A program made the position numbers and the translations under genes. From Cupriavidus sp. U2 (GTDB lineage Bacteria > Pseudomonadota > Gammaproteobacteria > Burkholderiales > Burkholderiaceae), in NCBI RefSeq assembly GCF_009663685.2, contig NZ_RCOG02000036.1, forward strand, positions 1-64,000: a stretch of DNA of 64,000 nucleotides. The letters are read 5' to 3'. The first letter of the stretch is position 1; every line of letters begins with the position of its first letter. The notes below the pieces were generated by a model. The model was not told where the DNA came from. It saw only the letters and a list, made by a program, of their open reading frames with translations, and did not search any database. Positions 25,361 to 35,268 of the stretch are shown piece after piece.

Positions 25361-25591
25361 TCAAGAGCGCAGGCACAACTTTTCCAAAAGCGCCAGGTGC
25401 GTCCGATCGACGGCAAGCGATTGGCGCAATAGCCGCAGGACCTCCAACGCGAGCGCGCAGTCCAGTTCATGGGCCTGAAGCCGTCGGATCAGTGCAATTT
25501 GACGTCGGACGCGCGCGCGGGCGTTCACCACATGGAGCAGACCGAGTGTCATGTGTGCTTCATACATCATTCTCGCGTCGCTCGAAGCCAT
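25361..25591 (-). CDS. Small helical protein, convergent partner (family B', copy 1)
   Basis: A 76-aa protein with core RRQIALIRRLQAHELDCALA followed by LEVLRLLRQSLAVDRTHL. It aligns with the minus-strand product at 58438-58647 (RRQITLIRRLQRRAEDTG) and, more weakly, with its convergent neighbours: R-x-Q-x-x-x-IR, then D-x-ALA-x-EVLR-x-LR-x-S is shared. This implies that both genes of the pair descend from one ancestor. No membrane segment or signal. Confidence 0.6.
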   Translation of the reverse strand: MASSDARMMYEAHMTLGLLHVVNARARVRRQIALIRRLQAHELDCALALEVLRLLRQSLAVDRTHLALLEKLCLRS

Positions 25592-25717
25592 CCGGAAGTC
25601 TTTTAGACAAATTGCGGACTGTGCCGCCAGTCCTTCTAGGATAGGCGTGCAACAGCCGATCTACGTGCTGCACGCCGGCGCTTGAGGGGAAATCTTGCCT
25701 TCATAAAGGAGCCCACA

Positions 25718-25962
25718 ATGCTACCCGGTCAATTCCGTACATCGTGCTGCTGGAGCGCCGCTGCAAGGACTTGCGTCGGGATTGCGAACGCCAGCAGGCC
25801 GCGGTAGAGGCGCTGCAGCGTCGGGGGCCTAGATGCTACCGACGCGGGCGCGGCGATGGCCGGCCTGACGGCCACCCTGCAGGCCCTTGAATTGCGCCTC
25901 CAGACGTTGCGCGGTGGGTCGCCCTATGTCGGCTATGTGAGTCCGCGGTGCCCACCAAGGTG
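25718..25962 (+). pseudogene. Decayed coiled-coil-like small gene
   Basis: AAGGAG precedes an ATG at 25718, but the frame fails within about 10 codons. In the next frame the sequence reads IVLLERRCKDLRRDCERQQA and AVEALQRRG, and after another frame change DAGAAMAGLTATLQALELRL. The pieces together look like one amphipathic helical protein broken by two frameshifts. The rest of 25592-26199 shows nothing else. Confidence 0.4.
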
Positions 25963-26199
25963 AGCGGGCCCAAAAGAATACCCACCGCAGGTAGCGCGGC
26001 AGGTTACGACGGGCCAAGGGGAGGGCCGATACAGCGGAAATTTGGTTCGACTCGGCGAATTGCGTCCGATTAGGCAACTGAGCGGCCGGTGAGGAGCATG
26101 CCCGGTAGCGGGGGTGCCGTGCAGGAGACGCGCCCCCCGCGGACTCTGCTGTGTCTGCGCCTGGGCTATGCGGAACTACGTCGCTGCGGCATGAGAAGC

Positions 26200-26466
26200 T
26201 CAGATAGTACCAAGTAGAAGGTCAACGGCAAGATGTCCTCGCTGCAGGCAAGCTGTATGGGCCTCCGCGGAGGACGGGTATGGAGATGATTGACAGTAAG
26301 GTCCACATAAATACGGACTCTCTGCATTCGCTGGCTCGCCGACTGCCACGCGGTATCCCCAACTGTGGTGGCCGGGTAGCTCCTCATCGACATCAATCTG
26401 AAACACCGCCATATGCAGTATCAGTCCCCGATACTGCTCCACTTTTCGTATGTTGAGCGTGTCCAT
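26200..26466 (-). CDS. Small YRG-type protein (family C, copy 1)
   Basis: 88 aa with YRGLILHMAVFQID near the N-terminus, WGYRVAV in the middle, LCGPYC, and a C-terminal HLAVDLLLG. The same order (YRG, hydrophobic strand, GWGYE, GPY, helix, xAxDxxLG) appears in products at 55614, 57560 and 57816. It is probably a small alpha/beta domain. I do not recognise it by name. It lies in the second small-gene island; 26467-26810 next to it contains no supported gene. Confidence 0.6.
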   Translation of the reverse strand: MDTLNIRKVEQYRGLILHMAVFQIDVDEELPGHHSWGYRVAVGEPANAESPYLCGPYCQSSPYPSSAEAHTACLQRGHLAVDLLLGTI

Positions 26467-26810
26467 GACGAAGACCCCCGATAGTAAAGTCCGTGCGAGG
26501 CACGCCCAGCGTCACATCTGTCTCAGCGTCGATCGCCCTTTCGTGACATCGTGCGCGCTGCAACTCAATGTTGATGCCCGACGCTGTCCTACGCCCCGCA
26601 AGCCCGTGGGAGCGAGGAATGGCTGATGAACGCAATAGTGCCGAATGCAGAAACTGGATGTCGAGCGGCAGCAAATGGCCGAGATCGGAAGCCCAACGGC
26701 AACCTGTCCGCGCCGCGGCGCCAAACTTCCGTAGCCGACCCTAAGCTGCCTATCGCAACCGTTCGAATGAATGTCGGTTCTAGTGTTAGCAAGCGACGAT
26801 CGACGATGGC

Positions 26811-27734
26811 TTACTCGCTGCGCTTCTTCTGCATTTTGGCGAGTCCTTTGAACTTCTCTATCAGAAAGTCGATAAACGCTCTGGCTCGTGCCGTTTGATT
26901 GCGACGTTGAGAGTAGTAGACGAATAAGTCAGCCGACGGCAACTTGTAATCCGGTAGGACAACTCTCAGCCTGCCGCTTTCCAGATACTTGGCGAGGTCC
27001 CATTCTGACCGAATCAGGATGCCATGCCCGTCCAAGGCCCAGCCTAGAACAATATCGCCGTCGTTGCTCGAAAGTGCACCGTTGACCTTTATGGTTTCCG
27101 GGTGTGAATCGTGGTCGAAACGCCAGACACCGTAGGCGCTGTCATTTTGTCGATGAATGATGCAACGGTGTTGTGCCAGGTCTGCGAGCGACTGTGGCGT
27201 ACCGAATGTCTCAAGGTAGCGGGGCGACGCACATAGAAATCGGCGATTGGACATGATCCGCCTTGCCGTCAGGCGCCGGTCGGGAAGCTCGCCGAACCTG
27301 ATGGCCAGATCAATTCCGCTGTCAACAAGGTCCACCGGCCGGTCGGTGACCTCCAGTTGAACCTCCACATGGGAGTACCGTTTCGCAAATTCGGACACCA
27401 ATGGGGCAATAGTCGTCCGGCCAAAACCCAACGTCGCGTTGACGCGCAATGGGCCGCGCGGTTCAGCACTACTGCTGCTGACGACGTTTTCCATTTCCCG
27501 CAGGTCCGCAAGGATCCTGGTGGCATAGGAAAGGTAGGTCTCACCTTCATTGGTTAGGCTGATACTCCGGGTGGTTCGATTAAGAAGCCGAACACCGAGC
27601 CTTGATTCCATCAAGTTGAGACGTTTTGTTGCGGCTGGCGGAGTGATGTCGAGTTCACGTGCCGCCCCCGACAGCGACCCTAGCTTCGCGATGAGGACGA
27701 AAAACTCAAGTTCCGAAGCAAGTTCAGTTTTCAC
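26811..27734 (-). CDS. LysR-family regulator of the D-tartrate cluster
   Basis: A 307-aa LysR regulator. HTH: LGSLSGAARELDITPPAATK. Effector domain starts around residue 90 with LRVNATLGFGRTTIAPLVSE, and GHGILIRSEWDLAKYLESGR near the end. It is closely related to the LysR at 44140, which is divergent from the other tartrate/malate cluster; both resemble the DmlR group. It is divergent from the dehydratase operon with a 111-bp gap containing a symmetric site at 27739-27767. Confidence 0.92.
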   Translation of the reverse strand: MKTELASELEFFVLIAKLGSLSGAARELDITPPAATKRLNLMESRLGVRLLNRTTRSISLTNEGETYLSYATRILADLREMENVVSSSSAEPRGPLRVNATLGFGRTTIAPLVSEFAKRYSHVEVQLEVTDRPVDLVDSGIDLAIRFGELPDRRLTARRIMSNRRFLCASPRYLETFGTPQSLADLAQHRCIIHRQNDSAYGVWRFDHDSHPETIKVNGALSSNDGDIVLGWALDGHGILIRSEWDLAKYLESGRLRVVLPDYKLPSADLFVYYSQRRNQTARARAFIDFLIEKFKGLAKMQKKRSE

Positions 27735-27738
27735 AATG

Positions 27739-27767
27739 ATTCAACAATGTTTTGACTGCAGTTGAAT
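27739..27767. promoter_or_regulatory. Candidate LysR operator (ATTCAAC-N15-GTTGAAT)
   Basis: A 7-bp perfect inverted repeat with a 15-bp spacer lies immediately upstream of the LysR start, in the divergent region before the dehydratase gene. Position and symmetry are typical of LysR recognition sites. Binding is not shown. Confidence 0.55.
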
Positions 27768-27845
27768 TCTAAAACAGATTGGTGCGCCTAAGCTACGGAC
27801 TCCCACGCTGGTCGCGTGCGCATTCCGTGTATTAGGAGACACATT

Positions 27846-29012
27846 GTGAGAATCGTAGAAATCCGCGAGAAGACTTTCCCCATCAGCTCGCCTATCCGCA
27901 ACGCCTACATCGACTTCAGCAAGATGACCCTCAGCCTGGTTGCCGTGATCACCGACGTGATCCGTGACGGCAAGCCGGTCGTGGGCTACGGCTTCAATTC
28001 CAACGGCCGGTACGGTCAAGGCACGCTGATGCGCGAGCGCTTCATCCCCCGCATCATGGAAGCCGACCCGGATTCGCTGGTCGACGCCACAGGCAACAAC
28101 CTGGATCCCCACAAGATCTGGGACACCATGTTCAAGAACGAGAAGCCGGGCGGCCACGGTGAGCGCTCCGTCGCCATCGGTACGATCGACATGGCGATCT
28201 GGGATGCCGTTGCAAAGATCGAGGGCAAGCCTCTGTTCCAGTTGCTGGCCGATCGTTATGGCAATGGCCAGCCGGACCGCAAGGTGTTCGTGTATGCCGC
28301 AGGCGGCTACTACTACCCGGGCCAAGATCATAGCAAGCTGAAGGACGAAATGCGCAGCTACATTGATCGCGGCTACACCGTTGTCAAGAAGAAGATTGGC
28401 GGCGCGTCGCTGGACGAAGACCTGCGTCGCATTGACTCGATCCTGAGCGTGCTACAGGACGGCCAGAAGCTGGCCGTTGACGCCAACGGCCGTTTCGATC
28501 TGGACACCGCAATCCAGTATGCCAAGGCACTTTCGCAGTACGACCTGTTTTGGTACGAAGAGCCGGGCGACCCGCTGGACTTCGAGCTGCAGGCCACGCT
28601 GCGCAATTACTACGATAAGCCGATGGCCACCGGTGAAGATCTGTTCTCGATGCAGGACGCCCGTAACCTCATTCGCTACGGCGGCATGCGCGCGGACCGC
28701 GACTGGCTGCAGTTCGACTGCGCGTTGAGCTATGGCCTGGTGGAGTATCTGCGCACGCTGGAAATGCTCAAGGAGCACGGTTGGTCGGCTAGCCGCTGCA
28801 TTCCGCACGGTGGGCACCAGATGTCGTTGAACATCGCTGCAGGTCTGGGCTTGGGCGGCAATGAGAGCTACCCGGATCTGTTCCAACCTTTCGGCGGCTT
28901 CCCGGATGGCGTCAAGGTCGAGAAGGGTTACCTGACGATGCCCGATCTGCCTGGCATCGGATTCGAAGGCAAGTCGGACCTCTTCAGCGTCATGCAGCAA
29001 CTGTCGGCCTAA
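27846..29012 (+). CDS. tarD: D(-)-tartrate dehydratase, enolase superfamily
   Basis: 388 aa. The start is GTG at 27846 because AGGAG lies about 9 nt upstream and VRIVEIREKTFPISSPIRNA matches the family N-terminus. Motifs seen: NEKPGGHGERSVA, the catalytic lysine region VVKKKIGGA, metal ligands in VDANGRF, YEEPGDP and ATGEDL, and the catalytic histidine in IPHGGHQMSLN. This set is characteristic of tartrate dehydratase, which converts D-tartrate to oxaloacetate. It is followed by Bug, DctA, malic enzyme and a FAH-fold gene, giving uptake and onward metabolism. Confidence 0.9.
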   Translation: MRIVEIREKTFPISSPIRNAYIDFSKMTLSLVAVITDVIRDGKPVVGYGFNSNGRYGQGTLMRERFIPRIMEADPDSLVDATGNNLDPHKIWDTMFKNEKPGGHGERSVAIGTIDMAIWDAVAKIEGKPLFQLLADRYGNGQPDRKVFVYAAGGYYYPGQDHSKLKDEMRSYIDRGYTVVKKKIGGASLDEDLRRIDSILSVLQDGQKLAVDANGRFDLDTAIQYAKALSQYDLFWYEEPGDPLDFELQATLRNYYDKPMATGEDLFSMQDARNLIRYGGMRADRDWLQFDCALSYGLVEYLRTLEMLKEHGWSASRCIPHGGHQMSLNIAAGLGLGGNESYPDLFQPFGGFPDGVKVEKGYLTMPDLPGIGFEGKSDLFSVMQQLSA

Positions 29013-29051
29013 GCCGCAGCAATACCTAAGAAAACATAAACGGAGACAACC

Positions 29052-30044
29052 ATGTGGATTAAGCAAGCGGCAGTCCGTGCCGCAACCTTCTGCCTTGTCA
29101 GTGGCTTTTTCCTCGCCCCGAGCCTAGCCCGGGCCGAGTATCCGGAAAAACCTGTCACACTGGTTGTCCCGTTTGTGGCCGGCGGCCCGAGCGACAAGAT
29201 TGCACGCGACGTTGCGGAGTCGCTGCGTAAGACGCTCGGCACCACGGTTGTCGTCGAGAATACAGCAGGTGCTGGCGGTACCATCGGCACCGCACGGGTG
29301 GCACGCGCAAATCCTGATGGATACACACTGCTGGTGCATCACATCGGACTCGCAACTGCCCCAGCGCTATATAAAAAGCTCGGATACAAGAACTCGGATC
29401 TCGAGTTCCTTGGCCTGATAAACGAAGCGCCTTCCACGTTGATTGGGAAGCTCGCTTTGCCGCCGAACAACGTGGCCGAACTTCGCAAGTTCATCGCTGC
29501 CAACGGTGGCAAGCTGAACCTCGCCAACGCGGGTGTAGGCTCCGCCTCCCATCTTTGCAGCCTGTTGTTGCAAAGCACGCTGAAGAGCGACATGACCTTT
29601 GTGCCATATAAAGGCACAGCGCCCGCGATGTCTGACATCATGGGCGGCCAGGTCGATCTGATGTGCGAGCAAGCCACCAACAGTACGCCACAAATCGAGG
29701 CCAAGAAGGTCAAAGCATACGGCGTAACTAGCCCGCAGCGTTCAACCGTCCCCGCCTTGGCAAGCATTCCGACGTTTAGCGAGTCCGGTCTTCCTGGATT
29801 CAACTTTACGGTTTGGCACGGGCTCTACGCGCCCAAGGGCACTCCCCCGGCAGTACTGGAGAAAATTAACAAGGCGCTGCGTGCGGCATTGAAGGATCCG
29901 GCGCTCATCAAGCGCGAGGAGGCACTTGGCATTACGGTTGTTGCCGATGATCGCCTCTCACCGGCTGGGCACAAGAGATTCTTCGACGACGAAGTGAATC
30001 GCTGGACGAAGGTCATCAAGGACGCAGGCATTCAACCAGAGTGA
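29052..30044 (+). CDS. Bug family periplasmic receptor, D-tartrate cluster
   Basis: A 330-aa secreted receptor. GGAGA sits 6 nt before the ATG. Signal peptide ends SLARA, then EYPEKPVTLVVPFVAGGPSD, NPDGYTLLVHH and FVPYKGTAPA follow. It lies 39 bp after the dehydratase gene and probably binds tartrate or a related C4 acid in the periplasm. The downstream DctA symporter could take up the same ligand directly, so the Bug may act as a sensor component rather than as transporter part. Confidence 0.92.
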   Translation: MWIKQAAVRAATFCLVSGFFLAPSLARAEYPEKPVTLVVPFVAGGPSDKIARDVAESLRKTLGTTVVVENTAGAGGTIGTARVARANPDGYTLLVHHIGLATAPALYKKLGYKNSDLEFLGLINEAPSTLIGKLALPPNNVAELRKFIAANGGKLNLANAGVGSASHLCSLLLQSTLKSDMTFVPYKGTAPAMSDIMGGQVDLMCEQATNSTPQIEAKKVKAYGVTSPQRSTVPALASIPTFSESGLPGFNFTVWHGLYAPKGTPPAVLEKINKALRAALKDPALIKREEALGITVVADDRLSPAGHKRFFDDEVNRWTKVIKDAGIQPE

Positions 30045-30204
30045 TTGCTTAGCGTCCGCATCTTGAGCGGTGCCAGTTAAGGGACCGCTCGCTTTTAAAT
30101 TGTGACCAATCGCCGGACGGCCAAGCGCTCTCGCTGCCGTCCGAGGGCCCCTGTTGTCCGAAATTGGCGATTGCGTTACGAATCGCACATGCAGGAGACA
30201 GACC

Positions 30205-31551
30205 GTGCGGCCTTCCTTCTTTAAGAAGCATCTTTCAAAGCTATACGTCCAAGTTCTGATTGGCATTATTGCTGGCATCCTCCTAGGACACTTCGCACCG
30301 GACATCGGCCAGCAACTGAAGCCGCTTGGTGACCTGTTCATCAAGCTCATCCGGATGCTGCTGGCGCCTATCATCTTCGCGTCGGTTGTCGTTGGCATCG
30401 CCCGGATGAACGACATTCACGAAGCCGGTCGGGTCGGCATGAAGGCCGTCATCTACTTCGAGATCGCATCCTCAGTCGCGCTGGCAATCGGGCTAGTCGT
30501 TGTGAATGTATTCAAGCCAGGTCACGGCATGAACATCGACCCCGCGCACCTCGACGGTGGCGCGATTAAGGCCTACACAACAGCTGCGGAACACCATTCG
30601 CTGCTCGACTTCTTGATGAGTATTGTGCCGAACACGGTGGTCGGCGCATTCGCCAACGGGGAGATGTTGCCGATCATCTTCTTCTCGATGCTTCTGGCTA
30701 TCGCGTTGGCACGTTTGGGCCCCCGCACTGCGCCCTTCGTCGACATGCTGGATATGTTCCTTCATGCCATGTTCGGTGTCGTACGAATCGTCATGCACGT
30801 CGCGCCCATTGGCGCCTTCGGCGGCATGGCGTTTACCGTCGCGAAGTATGGGATCGGTACGCTGGCTTCCTACGGCGAACTGATGCTGTGCCTCTATCTG
30901 ACATCGGCAGCGTTTATTGTCTTTGCGCTCGGCGCAGTCATGCGCGCCTCTGGGCTTTCGCTGTGGAAATTTCTGCGGTACATCAAGGACGAGATATTCG
31001 TCACGCTGGGGACTGCTTCGACGGAGGCAGTGCTTCCGCAGATGTTGGTCAAGCTCGAGAAACTCGGCTGCGCCAAGCCCGTGGTAGGGATGGTTCTGCC
31101 GACCGGCTACACGTTCAATGCTGACGGAACAGCCATCTATCTCACGATGGCAACGATCTTCGTGGCGCAAGCCATGAACATCGACCTTTCGATCTGGGAT
31201 CAACTGATTGTCTTAGGCGTTCTCCTCTTGACCTCCAAGGGATCCGCGGGCGTCGCTGGAGCTGGATTTGTTGCGCTCGCCGCGACACTTGCCTCGATGA
31301 ACAAGATTCCCGCTTCTGGGCTGGTTCTCCTGCTGGGCATCGACCGGTTCCTCAACGAGGCACGCGCCGTGACCAACCTCATCGGGAATGGCGTCGCCAC
31401 TATCGCCGTTGCTCGCTGGGAGGGCGCTATCGATATGGAGCAGGCCCAGGCAGTCTTGAATGGCCACCAAGACGATGATGTCACGGAAGAGGCCAATGCC
31501 GGCGATCCTCCGCCGGCCATCCCTCCGCGGGCACATCAATACGACTTGTAA
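30205..31551 (+). CDS. dctA: DctA-family C4-dicarboxylate symporter (1)
   Basis: 448 aa. A GTG at 30205 is chosen, with AGGAG 8 nt upstream and a start VRPSFFKKHLSKLYVQVLIG matching DctA. The multi-spanning protein contains FIKLIRMLLAPIIFASVVVG, the re-entrant-loop motif LGTASTEAVLPQ, the ion-binding LPTGYTFNADGTAIYLTMAT and IDRFLNEARAVTNLIGNGVA. DctA proteins import C4-dicarboxylates with protons or sodium. A paralog is in the second cluster (41326). The C-terminus has an acidic tail. Confidence 0.94.
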   Translation: MRPSFFKKHLSKLYVQVLIGIIAGILLGHFAPDIGQQLKPLGDLFIKLIRMLLAPIIFASVVVGIARMNDIHEAGRVGMKAVIYFEIASSVALAIGLVVVNVFKPGHGMNIDPAHLDGGAIKAYTTAAEHHSLLDFLMSIVPNTVVGAFANGEMLPIIFFSMLLAIALARLGPRTAPFVDMLDMFLHAMFGVVRIVMHVAPIGAFGGMAFTVAKYGIGTLASYGELMLCLYLTSAAFIVFALGAVMRASGLSLWKFLRYIKDEIFVTLGTASTEAVLPQMLVKLEKLGCAKPVVGMVLPTGYTFNADGTAIYLTMATIFVAQAMNIDLSIWDQLIVLGVLLLTSKGSAGVAGAGFVALAATLASMNKIPASGLVLLLGIDRFLNEARAVTNLIGNGVATIAVARWEGAIDMEQAQAVLNGHQDDDVTEEANAGDPPPAIPPRAHQYDL

Positions 31552-31598
31552 CGCACGCGCCAAGACCGCACGCGCCAAAGCAACATCAAGGATCCGAC

Positions 31599-33905
31599 AT
31601 GACCACAAAGACCGCCGCCACTAGCCTGCGCGAAGCAGCGCTTGATTACCACCAGTTCCCTTCCCCAGGAAAGCTGACGGTCGCGCCCACCAAGCAGTTG
31701 CTCAATCAGCGCGATCTGTCCCTCGCCTACTCGCCGGGCGTTGCCTACCCATGCGAGGAGATCGTTGCCGACCCTCTCAATGCGGCGCGCTATACAGCGC
31801 GTAGCAACCTGGTTGGCGTTGTTACGAACGGCACCGCTGTACTCGGACTGGGGAATATTGGGCCACTGGCGGCGAAGCCGGTAATGGAGGGCAAGGCTGT
31901 TCTGTTCAAGAAATTCGCCGGCATCGACGTCTTCGACATTGAACTCAATGAGAGCGATCCCGAGAAGCTGGTAGAGGTGATCGCCGCGCTCGAGCCTACC
32001 TTTGGCGGCATTAATCTCGAGGACATCAAGGCTCCGGATTGCTTCACCGTGGAGCAAGGCTGTCGCTCGCGCATGAAGATTCCGGTGTTCCATGACGATC
32101 AACACGGTACTGCCATTGTTGTCGCGGCCGCCATTGCGAATGGGCTGCGCGTGATTGGCAAGCACATGGCTGAAGTCAAACTGGTAGCCTCGGGCGCAGG
32201 TGCGGCCGCGCTAGCGTGCCTGGATCTGCTCGTCGATATGGGGATGCCGATCGAGAACATCTTTGTGACCGATCTCGCCGGCGTCGTTTATAAGGGACGC
32301 GCAGAGCTCATGGATCCTCACAAGGAGCGTTTCGCCCAAGAAACCTCGCAGCGCAAGCTCTCCGAAGTGATTGCCGATGCAGACATCTTCCTCGGGCTGT
32401 CGGCCGGTGGCGTGCTGAAGGAAGACATGGTCAAGGTGATGGCCCCACGGCCGCTCATCTTTGCTCTGGCCAATCCGACTCCGGAAATCTCGCCGGAGGC
32501 TGCGATGGCCGTACGGCCGGACGCCATCCTCGCAACGGGCCGCGCTGATTACCCGAACCAGGTCAACAATGTCCTGTGCTTTCCGTTCATTTTTCGCGGT
32601 GCACTGGACGTGGGCGCGACGACGATCACGCGCGAGATGGAAATCGCGACGGTCAACGCCATCGCTGAGCTGGCGAGGCAAGAACAAAGCGACATTGTTT
32701 CATCGGCCTACGGCATCAAGGATCTGAGCTTCGGGCCAGAGTATCTGATTCCGAAGCCTTTTGATCCCCGCCTCATTGTGAAAATTGCGCCGGCAGTCGC
32801 GCAAGCCGCGATGGATTCCGGCGTCGCCACGCGCCCAATAGAGGATATGGAGGCGTATCGTCAACACCTCCAGCAATTCGTCTATCACAGTGGCAGCGCG
32901 ATGAAGCCGGTGTTCCAGGCGGCCAAGGCGGCGGAGGCAACCCACAAGCGCGTCGTGTTTGCCGAAGGCGAGGAGGAACGCGTACTACGAGCTGTACAGA
33001 TCGCCGTCGATGAACAGCTTGTAATGCCCATCCTGGTTGGCCGCCCCGCGGTCATCGAAAACCGTATCGAGAAGCTTGGATTGCGACTTCGCGCTGGCAC
33101 CGACTTCACCGTTGTCAACCCGGAACAAGACGTACGGTACAAAGATTTTTGGCAGTCGTACTACAAGAAGATGTCGCGCCGGGGTATCAGCGAGCAGATG
33201 GCCCGCCTGGAGATGCGGCGTCGCACCACCCTGATTGCCGCCATGCTGGTCGAGAAGGGTGAGGCGGACGGCATGATTTGCGGGACCGTTAGCACCCCTC
33301 ATCGCCATCTTCATTTCATCGATCAGGTCATCGGCAAGCGGCCGGGCGCAAACGTGTATGCCGCATTGACCGGTTTGGTGCTTCCGGGACGTCAGGTTTT
33401 CATTGCTGACACGCATGTAAACCTTGACCCTTCCGCAGAGCAACTTGCGGATATCGCAATCATGGCTGCGGAGCAGGTACGGCGTTTTGGCATTGAGCCG
33501 AAGATTGCCTTCGTCTCCCACTCAGACTTCGGCACAAGTGACTCTCCGTCCGCACAGAAGATGAGGGCCGCCCTCCAGCTCTTGCGGGAAAAGGCGCCCG
33601 GCCTATTGGCGGATGGCGAGATGCACGCTGATGTGGCGCTCGATGCGAGTCTTCGAAGGACCAACTTCGAGTTCGGCTTCGAAGGCGACGCTAACGTACT
33701 CATCTTGCCCAACATCGACGCGGCAAACATTTCATACAACTTCCTGAAGGCAGCCGCCGGCAACAACGTAGCAATTGGCCCCATCCTGCTCGGCGCCGCC
33801 AAGCCGGTTCACGTATTGACCGAATCCGCTACCGTGCGACGGATCGTTAATGTGACGGCGCTGCTGGTAGCTGAGGCTGGCGATCATGAACACTCCAAAG
33901 TCTAA
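31599..33905 (+). CDS. maeB: NADP-dependent malic enzyme with phosphotransacetylase-like domain
   Basis: 768 aa, the length of MaeB. The malic-enzyme half (about residues 1-430) has [30 protein letters not shown] and the NADP-binding [13 protein letters not shown]. The C-terminal half (about 435-768) is the phosphotransacetylase-like domain, starting [16 protein letters not shown]. It converts malate to pyruvate and CO2. In this operon it would draw off C4 acid from tartrate-derived oxaloacetate/malate. Translation starts 48 bp after dctA. Confidence 0.95.
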   Translation: MTTKTAATSLREAALDYHQFPSPGKLTVAPTKQLLNQRDLSLAYSPGVAYPCEEIVADPLNAARYTARSNLVGVVTNGTAVLGLGNIGPLAAKPVMEGKAVLFKKFAGIDVFDIELNESDPEKLVEVIAALEPTFGGINLEDIKAPDCFTVEQGCRSRMKIPVFHDDQHGTAIVVAAAIANGLRVIGKHMAEVKLVASGAGAAALACLDLLVDMGMPIENIFVTDLAGVVYKGRAELMDPHKERFAQETSQRKLSEVIADADIFLGLSAGGVLKEDMVKVMAPRPLIFALANPTPEISPEAAMAVRPDAILATGRADYPNQVNNVLCFPFIFRGALDVGATTITREMEIATVNAIAELARQEQSDIVSSAYGIKDLSFGPEYLIPKPFDPRLIVKIAPAVAQAAMDSGVATRPIEDMEAYRQHLQQFVYHSGSAMKPVFQAAKAAEATHKRVVFAEGEEERVLRAVQIAVDEQLVMPILVGRPAVIENRIEKLGLRLRAGTDFTVVNPEQDVRYKDFWQSYYKKMSRRGISEQMARLEMRRRTTLIAAMLVEKGEADGMICGTVSTPHRHLHFIDQVIGKRPGANVYAALTGLVLPGRQVFIADTHVNLDPSAEQLADIAIMAAEQVRRFGIEPKIAFVSHSDFGTSDSPSAQKMRAALQLLREKAPGLLADGEMHADVALDASLRRTNFEFGFEGDANVLILPNIDAANISYNFLKAAAGNNVAIGPILLGAAKPVHVLTESATVRRIVNVTALLVAEAGDHEHSKV

Positions 33906-33917
33906 GAGGGGCGCGAT

Positions 33918-34706
33918 ATGACAATGGAAGAAACGTTTTCACCTATGGCCGCTGCCCATCGGCTCGCATCGGCATCGCTTACCGGCTTGGCGCTGAAGGC
34001 GCTGCCGGAAGACGAGCGTCCGAAAAACCTAGTGCAAGCCTACGCTGTCCAAGCAGCCTTGGTGGAGAAGCTTGGCGAGGGCGTTGCTGGCTGGAAGCTC
34101 GCGGGGGCATCTCCACGCGGTCTGCGTGGGGAGCTCCCAAACTCCCCAGCAACTGGAATACTCCTTCCCTCGCGCGTGGTTGGGTCCGGGGCGGAAATCC
34201 AGATCCCGCCCGGCCGAAATGCCACGATGGAAGTGGAGGTGGTATTCCGATTTGGTCGGGAAGTGTTGCCGGCCGAGGAGCCGTTTGATACTTCCATGCT
34301 TGACTGTGCAATGCTGGCCGTGGAAGTCGTTTGCAGTCGGTTTACGGATCGCAAGTCCGTTGGCCAGGCCAGCTTCGTCGCAGACAACATCGGCTTCCAC
34401 GCTCTCATATGCGGCGATGAGCTCCAGCCTGTCACTCAATCCACGTTCGACGATGAGGTTGGACTTTGGCGAGACGGAGAGCGCATCGCTGTCGGGCTCC
34501 AGGGCGAAGATCGTACCAAACCGTTCCTTTCGCTCGGATTCCTGTGGGAGTCGCTTGGTAAGCGAGGCGTGGTTATGCCCTTAGGGGCAGCAGTTACTAC
34601 GGGTTCTTTAACGGTACCCGCCGATGTTAGCGGGAGGGGGGATTTTGAGGCTCGACTGGGGAATGCAAAAGTGAGGTTTTCATTGACCTCGAGCGATAGT
34701 TTTTGA
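33918..34706 (+). CDS. FAH-superfamily hydratase/decarboxylase-like protein
   Basis: 262 aa, 12 bp after maeB. It resembles 2-keto-4-pentenoate hydratase (MhpD-like): VAGWKLAGASPRGLRGEL, then MEVEVVFRFGREVLPAEEPF with metal-binding acidic residues, and GFLWESLGKRGVVMPLGAAV. The FAH fold also includes oxaloacetate decarboxylases, so in an operon whose first enzyme makes oxaloacetate, decarboxylation to pyruvate is an attractive role; this is inference. It closes the operon. Confidence 0.8.
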   Translation: MTMEETFSPMAAAHRLASASLTGLALKALPEDERPKNLVQAYAVQAALVEKLGEGVAGWKLAGASPRGLRGELPNSPATGILLPSRVVGSGAEIQIPPGRNATMEVEVVFRFGREVLPAEEPFDTSMLDCAMLAVEVVCSRFTDRKSVGQASFVADNIGFHALICGDELQPVTQSTFDDEVGLWRDGERIAVGLQGEDRTKPFLSLGFLWESLGKRGVVMPLGAAVTTGSLTVPADVSGRGDFEARLGNAKVRFSLTSSDSF

Positions 34707-34806
34707 ACTGCATGCGAGCCCTAGCGACTCAGTGTGGCCGGTTAGAGGGTGAGAACAGACCTACGGTCACTATCTTCAAAAGGCCGCAACTGGCCGGCCT
34801 CGGTCT

Positions 34807-35163
34807 TCAGTCTACCTGCGCAGGGGTTGCCGTCGCCATCGGCGACTTCCGACCCTTAGCGGGAAGGAGCCGGGCGTGCCTCGGGATGACCATCCGCGTT
34901 CCAATACGTCTAGTTCCTACCTCATTTCCCTGATCATAGTTACCTGACGCTGCAATGCTGCGGCCTGGGTGGGAATCCGTCCATGGACCATGTTCGACTC
35001 CACGGTCATAGTTTCCCTCGGAAACTACAGTGCCATTTTCACGGTATGCGACGAATAGGCCGTGCCTAATCCACCGACTGCCATCGGAAGCGAGGTACCA
35101 AGAGTAACGATATTTGACGGCGCCGTTCTCGTATAAGATCTCCGCGATTTCGAAATCAGCCAT
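34807..35163 (-). CDS. MORN-repeat-like small protein
   Basis: 118 aa. The ATG at 35163 has GGAGAA 4 nt upstream. The sequence has repeats of the type ENGAVKYRYSWY, GLFVAYRENGTVVSEGNYDR and EHGPWTD...GNYDQG, resembling antitoxin-like MORN/toxin_15-type repeats found in many bacterial proteins with G-x-Y-x-x-G-x-x-x-G spacing. Soluble. The function is unknown. The C-terminal 25 residues look unrelated to the repeats. Confidence 0.6.
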   Translation of the reverse strand: MADFEIAEILYENGAVKYRYSWYLASDGSRWIRHGLFVAYRENGTVVSEGNYDRGVEHGPWTDSHPGRSIAASGNYDQGNEVGTRRIGTRMVIPRHARLLPAKGRKSPMATATPAQVD

Positions 35164-35268
35164 GCTATTCTCCGGCGCGCCCATAGCGCTTGTCCGAGCG
35201 TCTTGTCTGTCAAAGCATATCAGTCACTGTTCTTGGCCGAATCCGACCGCCCAAGGCGCGTCCGTCCA

